Below, one piece after another: positions 42,926-53,085 of a stretch of 64,000 bases of DNA. Made by a program: the position numbers and the translations under genes. A model generated the notes under the pieces. That model saw only the letters and a list, made by a program, of their open reading frames with translations, was not told where the DNA came from and ran no database searches. Each line of letters starts with the position of its first letter. The stretch's first letter is position 1. This stretch comes from Klebsiella africana (GTDB lineage Bacteria > Pseudomonadota > Gammaproteobacteria > Enterobacterales > Enterobacteriaceae), in NCBI RefSeq assembly GCF_020526085.1, contig NZ_CP084874.1, positions 3,720,001 to 3,784,000 of the forward strand. Reading direction: 5' to 3'.

Positions 42926-43681
42926 TTACGCCCCCAGCGTCGAGCCGCCATCGACCACAATATCCTGCAGGGTGATATGGCTGGCATGCGAAGAGGCGAG
43001 GAACAGAATGGTATTCGCGATCTCCTGCGGGCGGGCGATTTTGCCCAGCGGGATGCCGAGCTTAAACTGCTCGCCGAAGCCGCGGATCCGCTGCTGCTCT
43101 GCATCGTCACTGACCCACAGCGTGCGCTGCATATCGGTATCGGTGGAGCCCGGCGACACCAGATTACAGCGCACCCCGCAACCCGCCAGCTCAAGGCCGA
43201 CGGTCAGCGCCAGGCTTTTCAGCGCCGCCTTCGAGGCGCCATAGGCGCTCATGCCGATGCGCGGCGTGTGCGCGGCATCGGAGGCGACGGTGACGATCGC
43301 CCCGCCGCGCTGACGGCGGAACTGGGCCATCGTCTGCTGAAACAGGTTGAACGCTCCGCCGACGTTGACCGCGAAGGTCTGCTGCCAGTCTTCCGCGCTC
43401 AGCTGGTCGGTAGCGCCCATGCGCAGGATCCCGGCGGCGTTCACCAGCACATCTAAACGCTCGGTGTTCGCCAACAGCCGGCTACATGCCTCGCGTACCT
43501 GGTCGGCATCGGCGACGTCCAGCGTTTCGGTGGCAAACGGGTAGCTTTCGCCGCTAAAGGCAAGGTCGAAACCGGTGACGTTAGCCCCGGCCTCGACGAA
43601 AGCCAGCGCGGTGGCATAGCCAATGCCTTTACCTGCGCCGGTCACCCACACGGTCTGGCCGTGAAAATCCAGCGCCGCCAT
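42926..43681 (-). CDS. entA: 2,3-Dihydro-2,3-dihydroxybenzoate dehydrogenase
   Basis: A 251-residue SDR that makes 2,3-dihydroxybenzoate with NAD+. The cofactor motif is VTGAGKGIGYATALAF, the catalytic residues are in SAYGASKAALKSL, and it ends VVDGGSTLGA. Start 43681 (MAALDFHGQTVW) overlaps the entB stop by one base (TAATG); the frame is open upstream. Confidence 0.97.
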   Translation of the reverse strand: MAALDFHGQTVWVTGAGKGIGYATALAFVEAGANVTGFDLAFSGESYPFATETLDVADADQVREACSRLLANTERLDVLVNAAGILRMGATDQLSAEDWQQTFAVNVGGAFNLFQQTMAQFRRQRGGAIVTVASDAAHTPRIGMSAYGASKAALKSLALTVGLELAGCGVRCNLVSPGSTDTDMQRTLWVSDDAEQQRIRGFGEQFKLGIPLGKIARPQEIANTILFLASSHASHITLQDIVVDGGSTLGA

Positions 43682-44532
43682 TATTGCACCTCGCGGGAGA
43701 GCAGTGCCCACCAGGCGTCGATGGTCGGGTTTTTCGCCAGCATCACGAAGTCGATATCGCCGTGTACTTTGCGCCAGCGGGCGGCCAGGGCCATCATACG
43801 TACCGAATCCAGACCGTAGTCGATCAGGTTTTCATCATCCAGCGGTTCGTCGGATTCGTCGAGCAGCGGCAGGATCAGCGTGCGCAGCGCCGCTTTGGAG
43901 GCCGGCAGCGGCAGCAGCTCTTCGGTCATCACCACCCGTCCGGAGCGGCTGGCGACGTATTTCAGCGCCATCAAATGCTCTTCGCGGCTGAAGTCTGCCA
44001 GCGCGTCGGCGACAAAGAACGGCTTGATATCGCGCATGAAAGCGTCGGTGGCGGTGGTCATGCAGCCGATATGGGCGTAAACGCCGGTGATGATCAGCTG
44101 GTCGCGGCCGCTCTCTTTCAGCATCTCTTCCAGCGGCGAGCGATGAAACGCGCTGTAACGCCATTTCACCAGCACGGTATCCTGTTCATCCGGCGCCAGC
44201 GCGGCAATCACCTGCTGCTGCTCAGGCGAGCGGGTCAATCCCGGCCCCCACATATCATTCAGCAGGGCGCGGTCTTCATCGCTCTGCTCTTTCGGCTGGG
44301 CAGTGTAGTACACCGGAATGCCGTTTTGTTTGCAGAAGTCGCGCAGGGCGGCGATATTGGCCACCACTTTCTCCATCATCGCGCTGTTTTCGCCCCAGAA
44401 GTTGAGGAAATACTCCTGCATATCGTGGATCAGCAGCGCGGCACGCGACGGCTCAAAGGCCCAGTTGACTTTGTTCGCCGGGATATCGCTGGCTTCCGGC
44501 AGCGCATATGCCTGTAATTTAGGGATTGCCAT
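43681..44532 (-). CDS. entB: Isochorismatase / aryl carrier protein
   Basis: A 283-residue two-domain protein. Residues 1-210 are the isochorismatase (LIHDMQEYFLNFW; ITGVYAHIGCMTTATDAFM), which gives 2,3-dihydro-DHB. The C-terminal aryl carrier domain has the phosphopantetheine serine in IDYGLDSVRMMALA. It carries DHB to EntF. Inside the entCEBAH operon. Confidence 0.97.
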   Translation of the reverse strand: MAIPKLQAYALPEASDIPANKVNWAFEPSRAALLIHDMQEYFLNFWGENSAMMEKVVANIAALRDFCKQNGIPVYYTAQPKEQSDEDRALLNDMWGPGLTRSPEQQQVIAALAPDEQDTVLVKWRYSAFHRSPLEEMLKESGRDQLIITGVYAHIGCMTTATDAFMRDIKPFFVADALADFSREEHLMALKYVASRSGRVVMTEELLPLPASKAALRTLILPLLDESDEPLDDENLIDYGLDSVRMMALAARWRKVHGDIDFVMLAKNPTIDAWWALLSREVQ

Positions 44533-44545
44533 TCTTTGTTCTCCT

Positions 44546-46153
44546 TCAGCCCAGCTTGCCTTCGGCCAGCCACTGACGTAATTGTTTTTTATCGACTTTG
44601 CCCACCGGCGTCAGCGGCAGCGCGGCAACGCACTCCACGCGATCCGGCAGTTTAAATTCAGCCACCCCCTGCTCGCGCAGGAAGCGGCGCACGGCGACGG
44701 CGCGCAGCGGCGAGGTCACCACCAGATAAGCGCAGCTCTTCTCGCCCAGCAGGTTGTCTTCGATGCTGACCAGCGCGGCGTGGATCACCGCCTCATGACG
44801 CAGCAGCAGGTTTTCGATCTCTTCCGCGGCGATCTTCTCGCCGCCGCGGTTGATCTGATCTTTTTCCCGCCCCTGGACGGTGATATACCCGTCTTCGTCG
44901 ATCGAAATCAGATCGCCGGAGCAGTAAAACCCCTCGGCGTCAAAGGCTTCCGCATTATGCTGCGGGCTGTTGTAGTAGCCGCGAAAGGTGTACGGCCCGC
45001 GGGTCATCAGGCGGCCCACTTCGCCGCGCGGCAGCGGGTTGCCGTCGGCATCCGCTACCCACACTTCATCGTCCGGGCACATCGGGCAGCCCTGGGTATT
45101 AATAATCCGCTCCGGGCTATCGTTGAGGCGGGTGTAATTCACCAGCCCTTCCGCCATGCCGAACACCTGCTGCAGCTGGCAGCCGATTTCCGCCGGAATG
45201 CGCGCGGCGAGGGTCGCCGACAGGCGCGCGCCGCCGACTTGCAATAGCTGCAGCGATTGCAGCTGGGCGTTGCTGCCCCATTCGTGAATGGCCTGCAGCC
45301 ACAGGCTTACCGCTGGCGGCACCAACGAGGCAACGTTGATCTGGTGTTTTTCAATCAGCGGGAAACAGAGCGTGGCGCTCGGGTCGGCGGCGAGGATCAC
45401 CCGCCCGCCAGCGAGGAACACACCCAGCGACCCCGGGGAACTCATCGCATAGTTATGCGCCGCCGGCAGCGCGTTGAGGTAGCGCGTTTCAGCGTTAATC
45501 CCGCAGATCTCATTGCTGCGGCGGATACTGTAGTCGTAATCGTTATGGGTGCGTGGGATTAGCTTCGGCGTCCCGGTGCTGCCGCCGGAGAGCTGGAAAA
45601 AGGCCACTTCGTCGGCAGGGGTTGGATTGGCGACAAAGTTATCCGCCGGGCGGTTAATCTCCGTCGCCAGATCGCGCTCGCCGCCGTCGTTACGCAGCAG
45701 TGCGACGCGCAGGGAAGGATGTTCCGCGATAAACGCGTGGAGAAAGCTATCGTCAGCAAACAGAGCGTGCTCGCGATCGGCAATCAGCAGCGCCGGTTTA
45801 ATCTGCGCGGCGTAGGCGTTAAGTTCGCTGCGCTGGTGGCTGAACAAAGCGTTCACTGGCGCGACGCCGATGCGCAGCAGCGCAAAGAAGGTCATGTAAA
45901 ACTCGGCGACATTGCCCAGCTGCACCAGCGCGGTCTCCCCGCGCTTCAGCCCCTGGCGCTGCAGCGAGCAGGCGAGGTTGTCCACCAGCTGGTTAAACTG
46001 GCGGTAGCTAATCTGCCGCTCGCCATCGATAATCGCCACGGCGTCGTTTTCCGCGTGACGGATGATCAGATTGGTTAACGGCAGATCCTGCCAGTAGCCT
46101 TTTTGACGATAGCGGGCCGCAAACTCTTCCGGCCAACGGGTAAATGCAATCAT
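44546..46153 (-). CDS. entE: 2,3-Dihydroxybenzoate-AMP ligase
   Basis: A 535-residue adenylating enzyme that activates DHB and loads it on EntB. P-loop-like [20 protein letters not shown], acyl-core [32 protein letters not shown] region, and the catalytic Lys near the end ([11 protein letters not shown]). It is 13 bases from entB. Confidence 0.97.
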   Translation of the reverse strand: MIAFTRWPEEFAARYRQKGYWQDLPLTNLIIRHAENDAVAIIDGERQISYRQFNQLVDNLACSLQRQGLKRGETALVQLGNVAEFYMTFFALLRIGVAPVNALFSHQRSELNAYAAQIKPALLIADREHALFADDSFLHAFIAEHPSLRVALLRNDGGERDLATEINRPADNFVANPTPADEVAFFQLSGGSTGTPKLIPRTHNDYDYSIRRSNEICGINAETRYLNALPAAHNYAMSSPGSLGVFLAGGRVILAADPSATLCFPLIEKHQINVASLVPPAVSLWLQAIHEWGSNAQLQSLQLLQVGGARLSATLAARIPAEIGCQLQQVFGMAEGLVNYTRLNDSPERIINTQGCPMCPDDEVWVADADGNPLPRGEVGRLMTRGPYTFRGYYNSPQHNAEAFDAEGFYCSGDLISIDEDGYITVQGREKDQINRGGEKIAAEEIENLLLRHEAVIHAALVSIEDNLLGEKSCAYLVVTSPLRAVAVRRFLREQGVAEFKLPDRVECVAALPLTPVGKVDKKQLRQWLAEGKLG

Positions 46154-46162
46154 CCTTGCCTC

Positions 46163-47338
46163 TTAGTTCAAGCCAAATACGTTAAGCATGGTGGTCAGTT
46201 TGACGCCGGTTTCGCGCCATTCGCCCAGCGGCGAGGAGGCCGGAACAATGCCCGCGCCGGCAAACAGGCGCAGCGTACGCTGCTGCAGACGCGCGCAGCG
46301 GATGGTTACCACCCACTCGCCGTTGCCTTCATCGTCACACCAGCCGACGATGCCGCCGAACAGCTGACGATCGAACGGTTCGAGCTCGGCAATCAGGCGC
46401 TTCGCCGCCTGGTGCGGGAAGCCGCTCAGCGCCGGCGTCGGGTGCAGCAGACAGGCCAGCGACATGGCATTTTCTTCCGCCAGCGCGGTGCCTTCGATTG
46501 GCGTCGCCAGATGCCAGAGCGTCGGGGTGGTAATCAGTTGCGGCGACTCCGGTAGCGACAGCTGACTGCTGCGCGGGCCCAGCACGCTCTTCATCGCCTG
46601 GGTCACCAGCTCGTGCTCGTGGCGATCTTTGCCGGAGGCCAGCAGCCTGTTGCCTGCTTCGCGGTCGAGCACATCGTCCGGCTGGCGACGGGCGGAGCCG
46701 GCCAGCGGTAACGAGCTGAAGTGCTGTCCTTCTTTACGCAGCAGCAGCTCCGGGCTGGCGCCCAGCAGCACGCCGCCGTCGGAGAGCGGCACGTGGAAGT
46801 TAAAGCTGGCGGGGTTCTGGGCGATCAGTCGCTCCATCAGCGCGCCGCTGTCGACACGATCGCGAGTGGTGATATCGATAAGTCGTGATAGCACCACTTT
46901 GTCCACTTCCGGGGTGGCGGTCAGGGCGGCGGCGCGTTCCACCATGGCTAAAAACGCGTCCTGCTCCGGGATCTCCCGGCGCTCCACCACCTCCATCGCC
47001 TCCAGCGGCGCGGCATAGCGAGCGGAACGCTGCTTTTCCGGGCGAGAGAACGCTTCCCAGCGCTCGGGGATATAGAGCTCGGAAGGCTGACAGGTGTCGA
47101 ACGGGATAGCCCCGACCATCACCGGCTTGCGGATCCCCGCCGCCCGGGCTTCGGTAAAGGCGGCCGCCATCTGCTGCTGGAACTCTCCGTTCAGCGCATC
47201 GCCGCCAACGGCGGGCTGCGAGAAGCGACGGAAGCAGCCTGAAGTGGTAAAACTGCGGTACGGCGACATAAAGAAGAAGCTGTCCGGCGACAGGGTCCGG
47301 GTCGGTTTCTGTACATCCTCAGCCAGTGACGTTTCCAT
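46163..47338 (-). CDS. entC: Isochorismate synthase EntC
   Basis: A 391-residue chorismate-binding enzyme making isochorismate, the first step of the pathway. Typical segments are LLASGKDRHEHELVTQAM, ACLLHPTPALSGFPHQAA and GIVGWCDDEGNGEWVV. Start 47338 (METSLAED) has GGAGG seven bases upstream and gives the E. coli length; a TTG-initiated extension to 47350 is less likely. First gene of the operon, Fur-controlled. Confidence 0.97.
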   Translation of the reverse strand: METSLAEDVQKPTRTLSPDSFFFMSPYRSFTTSGCFRRFSQPAVGGDALNGEFQQQMAAAFTEARAAGIRKPVMVGAIPFDTCQPSELYIPERWEAFSRPEKQRSARYAAPLEAMEVVERREIPEQDAFLAMVERAAALTATPEVDKVVLSRLIDITTRDRVDSGALMERLIAQNPASFNFHVPLSDGGVLLGASPELLLRKEGQHFSSLPLAGSARRQPDDVLDREAGNRLLASGKDRHEHELVTQAMKSVLGPRSSQLSLPESPQLITTPTLWHLATPIEGTALAEENAMSLACLLHPTPALSGFPHQAAKRLIAELEPFDRQLFGGIVGWCDDEGNGEWVVTIRCARLQQRTLRLFAGAGIVPASSPLGEWRETGVKLTTMLNVFGLN

Positions 47339-47360
47339 ATCATCCTCCAAAAACGATAAA

Positions 47361-47383
47361 GATATTACGAATAATTATCATTT
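47361..47383. promoter_or_regulatory. Fur box between entC and fepB
   Basis: GATATTACGAATAATTATCA and the adjoining TTT resemble overlapping GATAAT-type hexamers of the Fur 19-mer. The position in the divergent entC-fepB gap is where E. coli has its Fur site. Confidence 0.7.
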
Positions 47384-47526
47384 ATATTTTGGTTGGCTAA
47401 CCTAAAAGGTATTGCCCGCCATGTCAACCGCGTTACGTCATGGCGCCGCCACTTTGGCTTGCATCCTGCTGGCACAAAGTTGAAAATGAGACGCATTTAT
47501 CACCTTTTAAATCAGGATGCGATGAC

Positions 47527-48486
47527 GTGAACTTCTTTTCTTTCTGCCGCCGCGGTGCGCTAGCCGGCATGCTGTTGCTTTTAGGAATTACCTCAGCCCA
47601 GGCGGCGGACTGGCCGCGCCAGGTCACCGACAGCTACGGGACGCACACCCTGTCGAGCCAGCCGCTGCGCATTGTCTCCACCAGCGTGACGCTTACCGGT
47701 TCGCTGCTGGCGATTGACGCTCCGGTGGTCGCCAGCGGCGCCACCACGCCAAACAATCGCGTCGCCGATAGCCAGGGCTTTCTGCGCCAGTGGAGCGAGG
47801 TCGCCAAAGCCCGCAAGCTGGCGCGGCTGTACATCGGCGAACCAAGCGCCGAAGCGGTGGCCGCCCAGATGCCGGATCTGATCCTGGTGAGCGCCACCGG
47901 CGGCGACTCTGCCCTGCCGCTGTACGATCAGCTCAAAACGATCGCCCCGACGCTGGTCATCAACTATGACGATAAAAGCTGGCAAACCCTGCTCACTCAG
48001 CTGGGGCAGATCACCGGCCATGAGCAGCAGGCCAGCGCGCGCATTGCCGACTTCAATAAACAGCTCGTTTCGTTAAAAGAAAAAATGAAACTGCCGCCGC
48101 AGCCGGTGACCGCTCTGGTTTATACCGCCGCCGCGCACAACGCCAATATCTGGACGCCGGAATCGGCTCAGGGGCAGATGCTCGAACAGCTGGGCTTTAG
48201 CCTGGCGACGCTGCCGGGCGGCCTGCCCGCCAGCCATAGCCAGGGTAAACGCCACGATATCGTGCAGCTGGGCGGGGAGAACCTCGCGGCCGGTCTGAAC
48301 GGCCAGAGCCTGTTCCTGTTCGCTGGCGACCAGAAAGATGCGGATGCCATCTACGCCAACCCGCTGCTGGCGCATCTCCCGGCGGTCGCAGGCAAACGCG
48401 TCTACCCGCTGGGCACCGAGACCTTCCGTCTTGACTACTACAGCGCTCTGCTGGTGCTCCAGCGTCTCTCCAGCCTGTTCGGCTAA
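47527..48486 (+). CDS. fepB: Ferric enterobactin periplasmic binding protein
   Basis: A 319-residue siderophore-binding protein that delivers ferric enterobactin to FepDGC. A GTG start at 47527 gives a normal signal peptide ending GITSAQA before [16 protein letters not shown]. The frame is open to 47440, but that adds a charged, non-signal leader. Divergent from entC across a Fur box. The 3' side is followed by a REP cluster. Confidence 0.93.
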   Translation: MNFFSFCRRGALAGMLLLLGITSAQAADWPRQVTDSYGTHTLSSQPLRIVSTSVTLTGSLLAIDAPVVASGATTPNNRVADSQGFLRQWSEVAKARKLARLYIGEPSAEAVAAQMPDLILVSATGGDSALPLYDQLKTIAPTLVINYDDKSWQTLLTQLGQITGHEQQASARIADFNKQLVSLKEKMKLPPQPVTALVYTAAAHNANIWTPESAQGQMLEQLGFSLATLPGGLPASHSQGKRHDIVQLGGENLAAGLNGQSLFLFAGDQKDADAIYANPLLAHLPAVAGKRVYPLGTETFRLDYYSALLVLQRLSSLFG

Positions 48487-48504
48487 CGCGGGCTGTGCCA
48501 TCAG

Positions 48505-48868
48505 GACTGGTACGCGGCCTGAACACCTTGCCGGGCGGCGCGGTGCTTGCCCGGCCTACAATGCTTGCCCCCTCCAGGCCAGACCCCAGGCCAGCCCCCA
48601 GGCCTGGTAAGGCGTAGCCGCCACCGGGCATCAGGGCCGGTACGCGGCCTGAACTCTTTTGCCGGGCGGCGCGGCGCTTGCCCGGCCTACAATGCTTGCC
48701 CCCTCCAGGCCAGACCCCAGGCCCGGTAAGGCGCAGCCGCCACCGGGCATCAGGACGGGTACGCGGCCTGAACTCTTTTGCCGGGCGGCGCGGTGCTTGC
48801 CCGGCCTGCTGAGCTTGCACCGGCCTGCCGTACCGTAGGCCCGGTAAGGCGTAGCCGCCACCGGGCAA
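48505..48868. repeat. BIME: tandem repeat of paired REP/PU elements
   Basis: A unit of 119-130 bases is present about three times, with the marker TACGCGGCCT at 48511, 48641 and 48760. Each unit holds a GCCGGGCGGCGC...GCTTGCCCGGCCTAC PU and an opposed GGTAAGGCG..CGCCACCGGGCA PU. It lies between the convergent fepB and entS stops. Confidence 0.9.
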
Positions 48869-48879
48869 TCGCACCCTAC

Positions 48880-50121
48880 TTAACTTTCATTGACGATTTC
48901 CGGGCGCTGGAAACGGCGCAGCTCGCGTAGCAGCCCCACCAACAGCACGCCGACGAGCGCCAGCGCCCAGCCGCTGGCGCTGGCGGATGCCGCCGGGGTC
49001 ATCACCGCCCCTAAGCCGCCGAGCAGCGCCGCGCCGATTGCGTCGCCGGTGACGTTTTGCGCGGTCCATAGACCGTTAATCCGCCCGAGCATATGTTCCG
49101 GCGTCTGGGTCTGGATCAGGGTGTACTGCAGCAGCGAGCTAATAGCACTCAGCCAGCCAAACAGCGCCAGGCACAGCGCGCCCAACGCCCAGTGCGGCAT
49201 CAGGCTGAACAGCGCAATGGCGACAAACGATCCCACCGTGGTCGCCAACATCAGCGCGCCCGGCCGCACCGTCTGGGCCAGCTGGCCGCTGGTCAACGCC
49301 CCCAGCGCCGCGCCGAGCGGAATAGCGGCGTACAGCAGGCCAATCTGTCCGGCCGACATCTGCCAGCCGTCAGCCAGCGCCGGATAAAGCACCCGCACCG
49401 CGCTGGCCATGGTCAGCAGACCGCCGAGCAGCGCGATGCCGCCGATAAGCGGGCTCTGGCAGAGGAAGGTCAGCCCCGCCAGCAGGGAGCGCAGCGGATG
49501 CTCGCGCGGCTGCGGAGGCGGCGGCAGCTGCGGCAGACGCAGCAGAGTTAAGGTGGTGATAAACGTTCCCGCCGCCGCCAGGCCGAAGTTCCACGCCACG
49601 CCGCCGGTGGCCAGCAGCAGGCCGCCGATCATCGGCGAAATCACCGAGCCAAGGCGCACCGTCAACATGGTGATGGCCCCGGCCTGCATCAGGTTTTCCC
49701 GCCCCACCAGGGCTGGCGTCGCCGCCAGCAGCGCGGTCACCCCCAACGAGGCGAAGAACCCATCCCAGATCCCCAGCAGGTAGATCGCCGCCAGCGACGG
49801 CTCCGGCAACAGGGCGTTCAGACACAGGCCGACAAAGCCCACGCCGCAGGTACCGCGCGCCAGCAGGATCAGGCGTTTACGTTCATAGCGGTCAGCCAGC
49901 ACGCCCCCCACCATCAGACCAACAAACATCGACGCGCCGGTCAGCGTCACCGACAACCCGACCTGCCAGGTCGAATGGGTCATCATCTGGATCTGCACCG
50001 GAATGGCCACGCCCAGCAGGCCAAGCGACAGAATAGAGATAAAGCGAGCGATAAAAACGGCGCGAAACGCCGGGTGAGTTTTCAGCAGGCTGAGATTGAG
50101 CAGCCAGGATTGTCGGTTCAT
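48880..50121 (-). CDS. entS: Enterobactin exporter EntS
   Basis: A 413-residue MFS protein with twelve membrane segments and the A-motif [14 protein letters not shown]. It exports enterobactin across the inner membrane. Divergent from fepDGC across a strong Fur box. Confidence 0.95.
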   Translation of the reverse strand: MNRQSWLLNLSLLKTHPAFRAVFIARFISILSLGLLGVAIPVQIQMMTHSTWQVGLSVTLTGASMFVGLMVGGVLADRYERKRLILLARGTCGVGFVGLCLNALLPEPSLAAIYLLGIWDGFFASLGVTALLAATPALVGRENLMQAGAITMLTVRLGSVISPMIGGLLLATGGVAWNFGLAAAGTFITTLTLLRLPQLPPPPQPREHPLRSLLAGLTFLCQSPLIGGIALLGGLLTMASAVRVLYPALADGWQMSAGQIGLLYAAIPLGAALGALTSGQLAQTVRPGALMLATTVGSFVAIALFSLMPHWALGALCLALFGWLSAISSLLQYTLIQTQTPEHMLGRINGLWTAQNVTGDAIGAALLGGLGAVMTPAASASASGWALALVGVLLVGLLRELRRFQRPEIVNES

Positions 50122-50190
50122 TACAGCGCCTTGTCGTTATTTTTAATACCCTTTTTACTGTGGGTCATGCTACCATAGCTGAATAAAATC

Positions 50191-50215
50191 GATAACGATA
50201 ATTACTATCATTATC
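50191..50215. promoter_or_regulatory. Fur box between entS and fepD
   Basis: The stretch starts GATAACGATAATTACTATCA and ends TTATC, close to the palindromic GATAAT-type consensus. It is 19 bases before the fepD start and about 70 before entS. Confidence 0.85.
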
Positions 50216-50233
50216 ATATCAGGGATGTCAGTT

Positions 50234-51241
50234 ATGTCGTTTTCTACGACCGCGGTACGCTCTGTCGCCGTGCCCGGATTGTTGCTGTTACTCGCCTTAG
50301 CCGCCGTGCTTAGCCTGACCATCGGCGCCAAATCGTTGCCGATCGGTACGGTATTCACCGCCTTCAGCGGAACCTGTCAAAGCGCCGACTGCACCATCGT
50401 GCTGGACGCGCGCCTGCCGCGCACTCTGGCCGGTCTGCTGGCCGGCGTCGCCCTCGGTCTCGCCGGCGCGCTGATGCAAACGCTCACCCGCAACCCGCTG
50501 GCCGACCCCGGCCTGCTGGGAGTCAACTCCGGCGCCAGCTTCGCCATCGTCCTCGGCGCGGCGCTGTTCGGGATCACTTCCCCGCAGGAGCAACTGCTGC
50601 TGGCGTTTTGCGGCGCGCTCTGCGCCTCGCTGCTGGTGGCCTTCACCGGCAGCCAGGGCGGCGGCCAGCTGAGCCCGGTGCGCCTCACCCTCGCCGGGGT
50701 CGCCCTTGCGGCGGTACTCGAGGGGCTGTCAAACGGCATCGCCCTGCTCAACCCGGACGTCTACGATCAGCTGCGCTTCTGGCAGGCCGGTTCGCTGGAT
50801 ATCCGCACCCTGCAAACGCTGAAAATTGTCCTGCTGCCGGTAGTGGTGGCGGGGATCGCCGCTCTGCTGCTGAGCCGGGCGCTTAACAGCCTGAGCCTGG
50901 GCAACGATACCGCCACCGCCCTCGGCAGCCGCGTCGCCCGCACCCAGCTGATCGGCCTGATCGTCATCACCGTCCTGTGCGGCAGCGCCACCGCCGTCGT
51001 CGGCCCCATCGCGTTTATCGGCCTGATGATGCCGCATATGGCGCGCTGGCTGGTGGGGGCCGATCATCGCTGGTCGCTGCCGGTCACCCTGCTTGCCACC
51101 CCGGCCCTGCTGCTGTTTGCCGACGTGATTGGCCGCCTGCTGGTGCCCGGCGAACTGCGGGTATCGGTGGTGAGCGCCTTTCTCGGCGCGCCGGTGCTGA
51201 TCTGGCTGGTGCGCCGCCAGCCGCGGGGAGGTGGCCTGTGA
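50234..51241 (+). CDS. fepD: Ferric enterobactin ABC permease FepD
   Basis: A 335-residue BtuC/FecCD permease (RLPRTLAGLLAGVALGLAGALMQTLTRNPLADP in parts). The start at 50234 has AGGG at nine bases; an in-frame ATG at 50225 has no room for a ribosome site. It pairs with FepG. It overlaps fepG by GTGA. Confidence 0.95.
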   Translation: MSFSTTAVRSVAVPGLLLLLALAAVLSLTIGAKSLPIGTVFTAFSGTCQSADCTIVLDARLPRTLAGLLAGVALGLAGALMQTLTRNPLADPGLLGVNSGASFAIVLGAALFGITSPQEQLLLAFCGALCASLLVAFTGSQGGGQLSPVRLTLAGVALAAVLEGLSNGIALLNPDVYDQLRFWQAGSLDIRTLQTLKIVLLPVVVAGIAALLLSRALNSLSLGNDTATALGSRVARTQLIGLIVITVLCGSATAVVGPIAFIGLMMPHMARWLVGADHRWSLPVTLLATPALLLFADVIGRLLVPGELRVSVVSAFLGAPVLIWLVRRQPRGGGL

Positions 51242-52230
51242 TTGCCCCGTCCCGCCGCCTGATCGCCAGTTGCCTGCTGTTGATGGCCGCCAGTCTGCTA
51301 ATTTCTCTGCTCGGGCTGGCGCAAGGCCCGGTGCCCCTGACGATTGACCAGGTATTCTCGGCGCTGTTCGGCGATGCGCCGCGCAACGTCGCGATGGTGG
51401 TCAACGAATGGCGGCTGCCGCGGGTGTTAATGGCGCTGCTCATCGGCGCCGCGCTCGGCGTCAGCGGCGCTATTTTCCAGTCGCTGACCCGCAACCCGCT
51501 CGGCAGCCCGGACGTGATGGGCTTTAACACCGGCGCCTGGAGCGGCGTGCTGGTGGCGATGGTCCTCTTCGGCCAGAACCTGACGGCGATCGCCCTGGCG
51601 GCGATGACCGGCGGGGTGCTGACCTCGCTGGTGGTCTGGCTGCTGGCCTGGCGCAACGGGATCGAGACCTTCCGCCTGATCATTATCGGCATCGGCGTGC
51701 GCGCCATGCTGGTGGCATTCAACACCTGGCTGCTGCTGCGCGCCTCGCTGGAGACCGCCCTTTCTGCGGGCCTGTGGAACGCCGGATCGCTTAACGGCCT
51801 GACGTGGAGTAAAACCTGGCCGTCGGCGCCGCTGATCCTGCTGATGCTGGTGGGCAGCGCCCTGCTGGTTCGCCGGATGCGGCTGCTGGAGATGGGCGAC
51901 GATACCGCCTGCGCGCTGGGGGTGCAGGTCGAGCGCTCGCGCCTGCTGCTGATGCTGGTGGCGGTGGTGCTCACCGCCGCCTCGACGGCGCTGGCCGGGC
52001 CGATCTCATTTATCGCGCTGGTGGCGCCGCATATCGCCCGCCGCCTGAGCGGCACGGCCCGCTGGGGACTGACCCAGTCGGCCCTGTGCGGCGCGCTGCT
52101 GCTGGCGCTGGCCGATTACGGCGCCCAGCGGCTGTTTATGCCCTGGCAGCTGCCGGTTGGCGTGTTAACCGTCAGCCTCGGCGGTATTTACCTTATTGCA
52201 TTACTGATTCAGGAGTCCCGCAAAAAATGA
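51238..52230 (+). CDS. fepG: Ferric enterobactin ABC permease FepG
   Basis: A 330-residue FecCD-family permease starting with GTG inside the fepD stop. Conserved segments WRLPRVLMALLIGAALGVSG and RNPLGSPDVMGFNTGAW. The length equals E. coli FepG. It overlaps fepC by ATGA. Confidence 0.95.
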   Translation: MIAPSRRLIASCLLLMAASLLISLLGLAQGPVPLTIDQVFSALFGDAPRNVAMVVNEWRLPRVLMALLIGAALGVSGAIFQSLTRNPLGSPDVMGFNTGAWSGVLVAMVLFGQNLTAIALAAMTGGVLTSLVVWLLAWRNGIETFRLIIIGIGVRAMLVAFNTWLLLRASLETALSAGLWNAGSLNGLTWSKTWPSAPLILLMLVGSALLVRRMRLLEMGDDTACALGVQVERSRLLLMLVAVVLTAASTALAGPISFIALVAPHIARRLSGTARWGLTQSALCGALLLALADYGAQRLFMPWQLPVGVLTVSLGGIYLIALLIQESRKK

Positions 52231-53021
52231 GTGCTGTCCCCTCCCGTTTGCGCGGCGAGCAGTTAACCCTGGCCTACGGGAACAAGACCATCGCCGAGTC
52301 GCTGAACGTGACCATCCCTGACGGTCATTTCACCGCCATTATCGGCCCCAACGGCTGCGGCAAGTCGACGCTATTGCGCACCCTTAGTCGCCTGATGACG
52401 CCCGCCAGCGGCCACGTCTGGCTCGACGGCGCGCAGATCCAGCAGTACGCCAGTAAAGAGGTTGCCCGCCGCATCGGGCTGCTGGCGCAGAATGCCACCA
52501 CTCCTGGCGATATCACGGTGCAGGAGCTGGTGGCCCGCGGGCGCTATCCGCACCAGCCGCTGTTTACCCGCTGGCGCAAAGAAGATGAAGAGGCGGTGAA
52601 CAAGGCAATGCGGGCGACCGGGATCAGCGATCTGGCGCTGCAGAGCGTCGACACGCTTTCCGGCGGCCAGCGGCAGCGGGCGTGGATAGCGATGGTGCTG
52701 GCCCAGGAGACGGCGATTATGCTGCTGGATGAGCCGACCACCTGGCTGGACATCAGCCATCAGATCGACCTGCTGGAGCTGTTGAGCGAGCTGAATCGCG
52801 AGAAGGGTTATACCCTGGCGGCGGTGCTGCACGATCTTAACCAGGCCTGCCGCTACGCCACCCACCTGATCGCCCTGCGCGACGGCAGGATCGTCGCCGA
52901 GGGGGCGCCGAAGGAGATCGTTACGGCGGATCTGATTGAACGGATTTACGGCCTGCGCTGCACGATCATTGAGGATCCGGTGGCGCATACGCCGCTGGTG
53001 GTACCGCTGGGCCGCCGGTAA
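52227..53021 (+). CDS. fepC: Ferric enterobactin ABC ATPase FepC
   Basis: A 264-residue ATPase. Walker A GPNGCGKSTLLR, signature LSGGQRQRAWIAMVLAQ, Walker B IMLLDEPTTWLD. It energises FepDG. Last gene of fepDGC, followed by a short repeat. Confidence 0.96.
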   Translation: MSAVPSRLRGEQLTLAYGNKTIAESLNVTIPDGHFTAIIGPNGCGKSTLLRTLSRLMTPASGHVWLDGAQIQQYASKEVARRIGLLAQNATTPGDITVQELVARGRYPHQPLFTRWRKEDEEAVNKAMRATGISDLALQSVDTLSGGQRQRAWIAMVLAQETAIMLLDEPTTWLDISHQIDLLELLSELNREKGYTLAAVLHDLNQACRYATHLIALRDGRIVAEGAPKEIVTADLIERIYGLRCTIIEDPVAHTPLVVPLGRR

Positions 53022-53031
53022 TCTTCCCTTT

Positions 53032-53062
53032 CCCCGGCTTGCGCTACGCTGAGCCGGGCTAC
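53032..53062. repeat. Inverted repeat after fepC
   Basis: CCCCGGCTTGCGCTACGC and GAGCCGGGCTAC arms. The same class occurs in opposite orientation near 42470-42498. It sits between the convergent fepC and entF stops. Confidence 0.65.
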
Positions 53063-53085
53063 CTGCTGTAGCCCGAACTCAACCG

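Noticed and set aside
48505..48868. Possible CRISPR array
   Set aside because: The repeats are 119-130 bases with internal palindromes and no short unique spacers, and no cas genes are near; they are REP/BIME elements.
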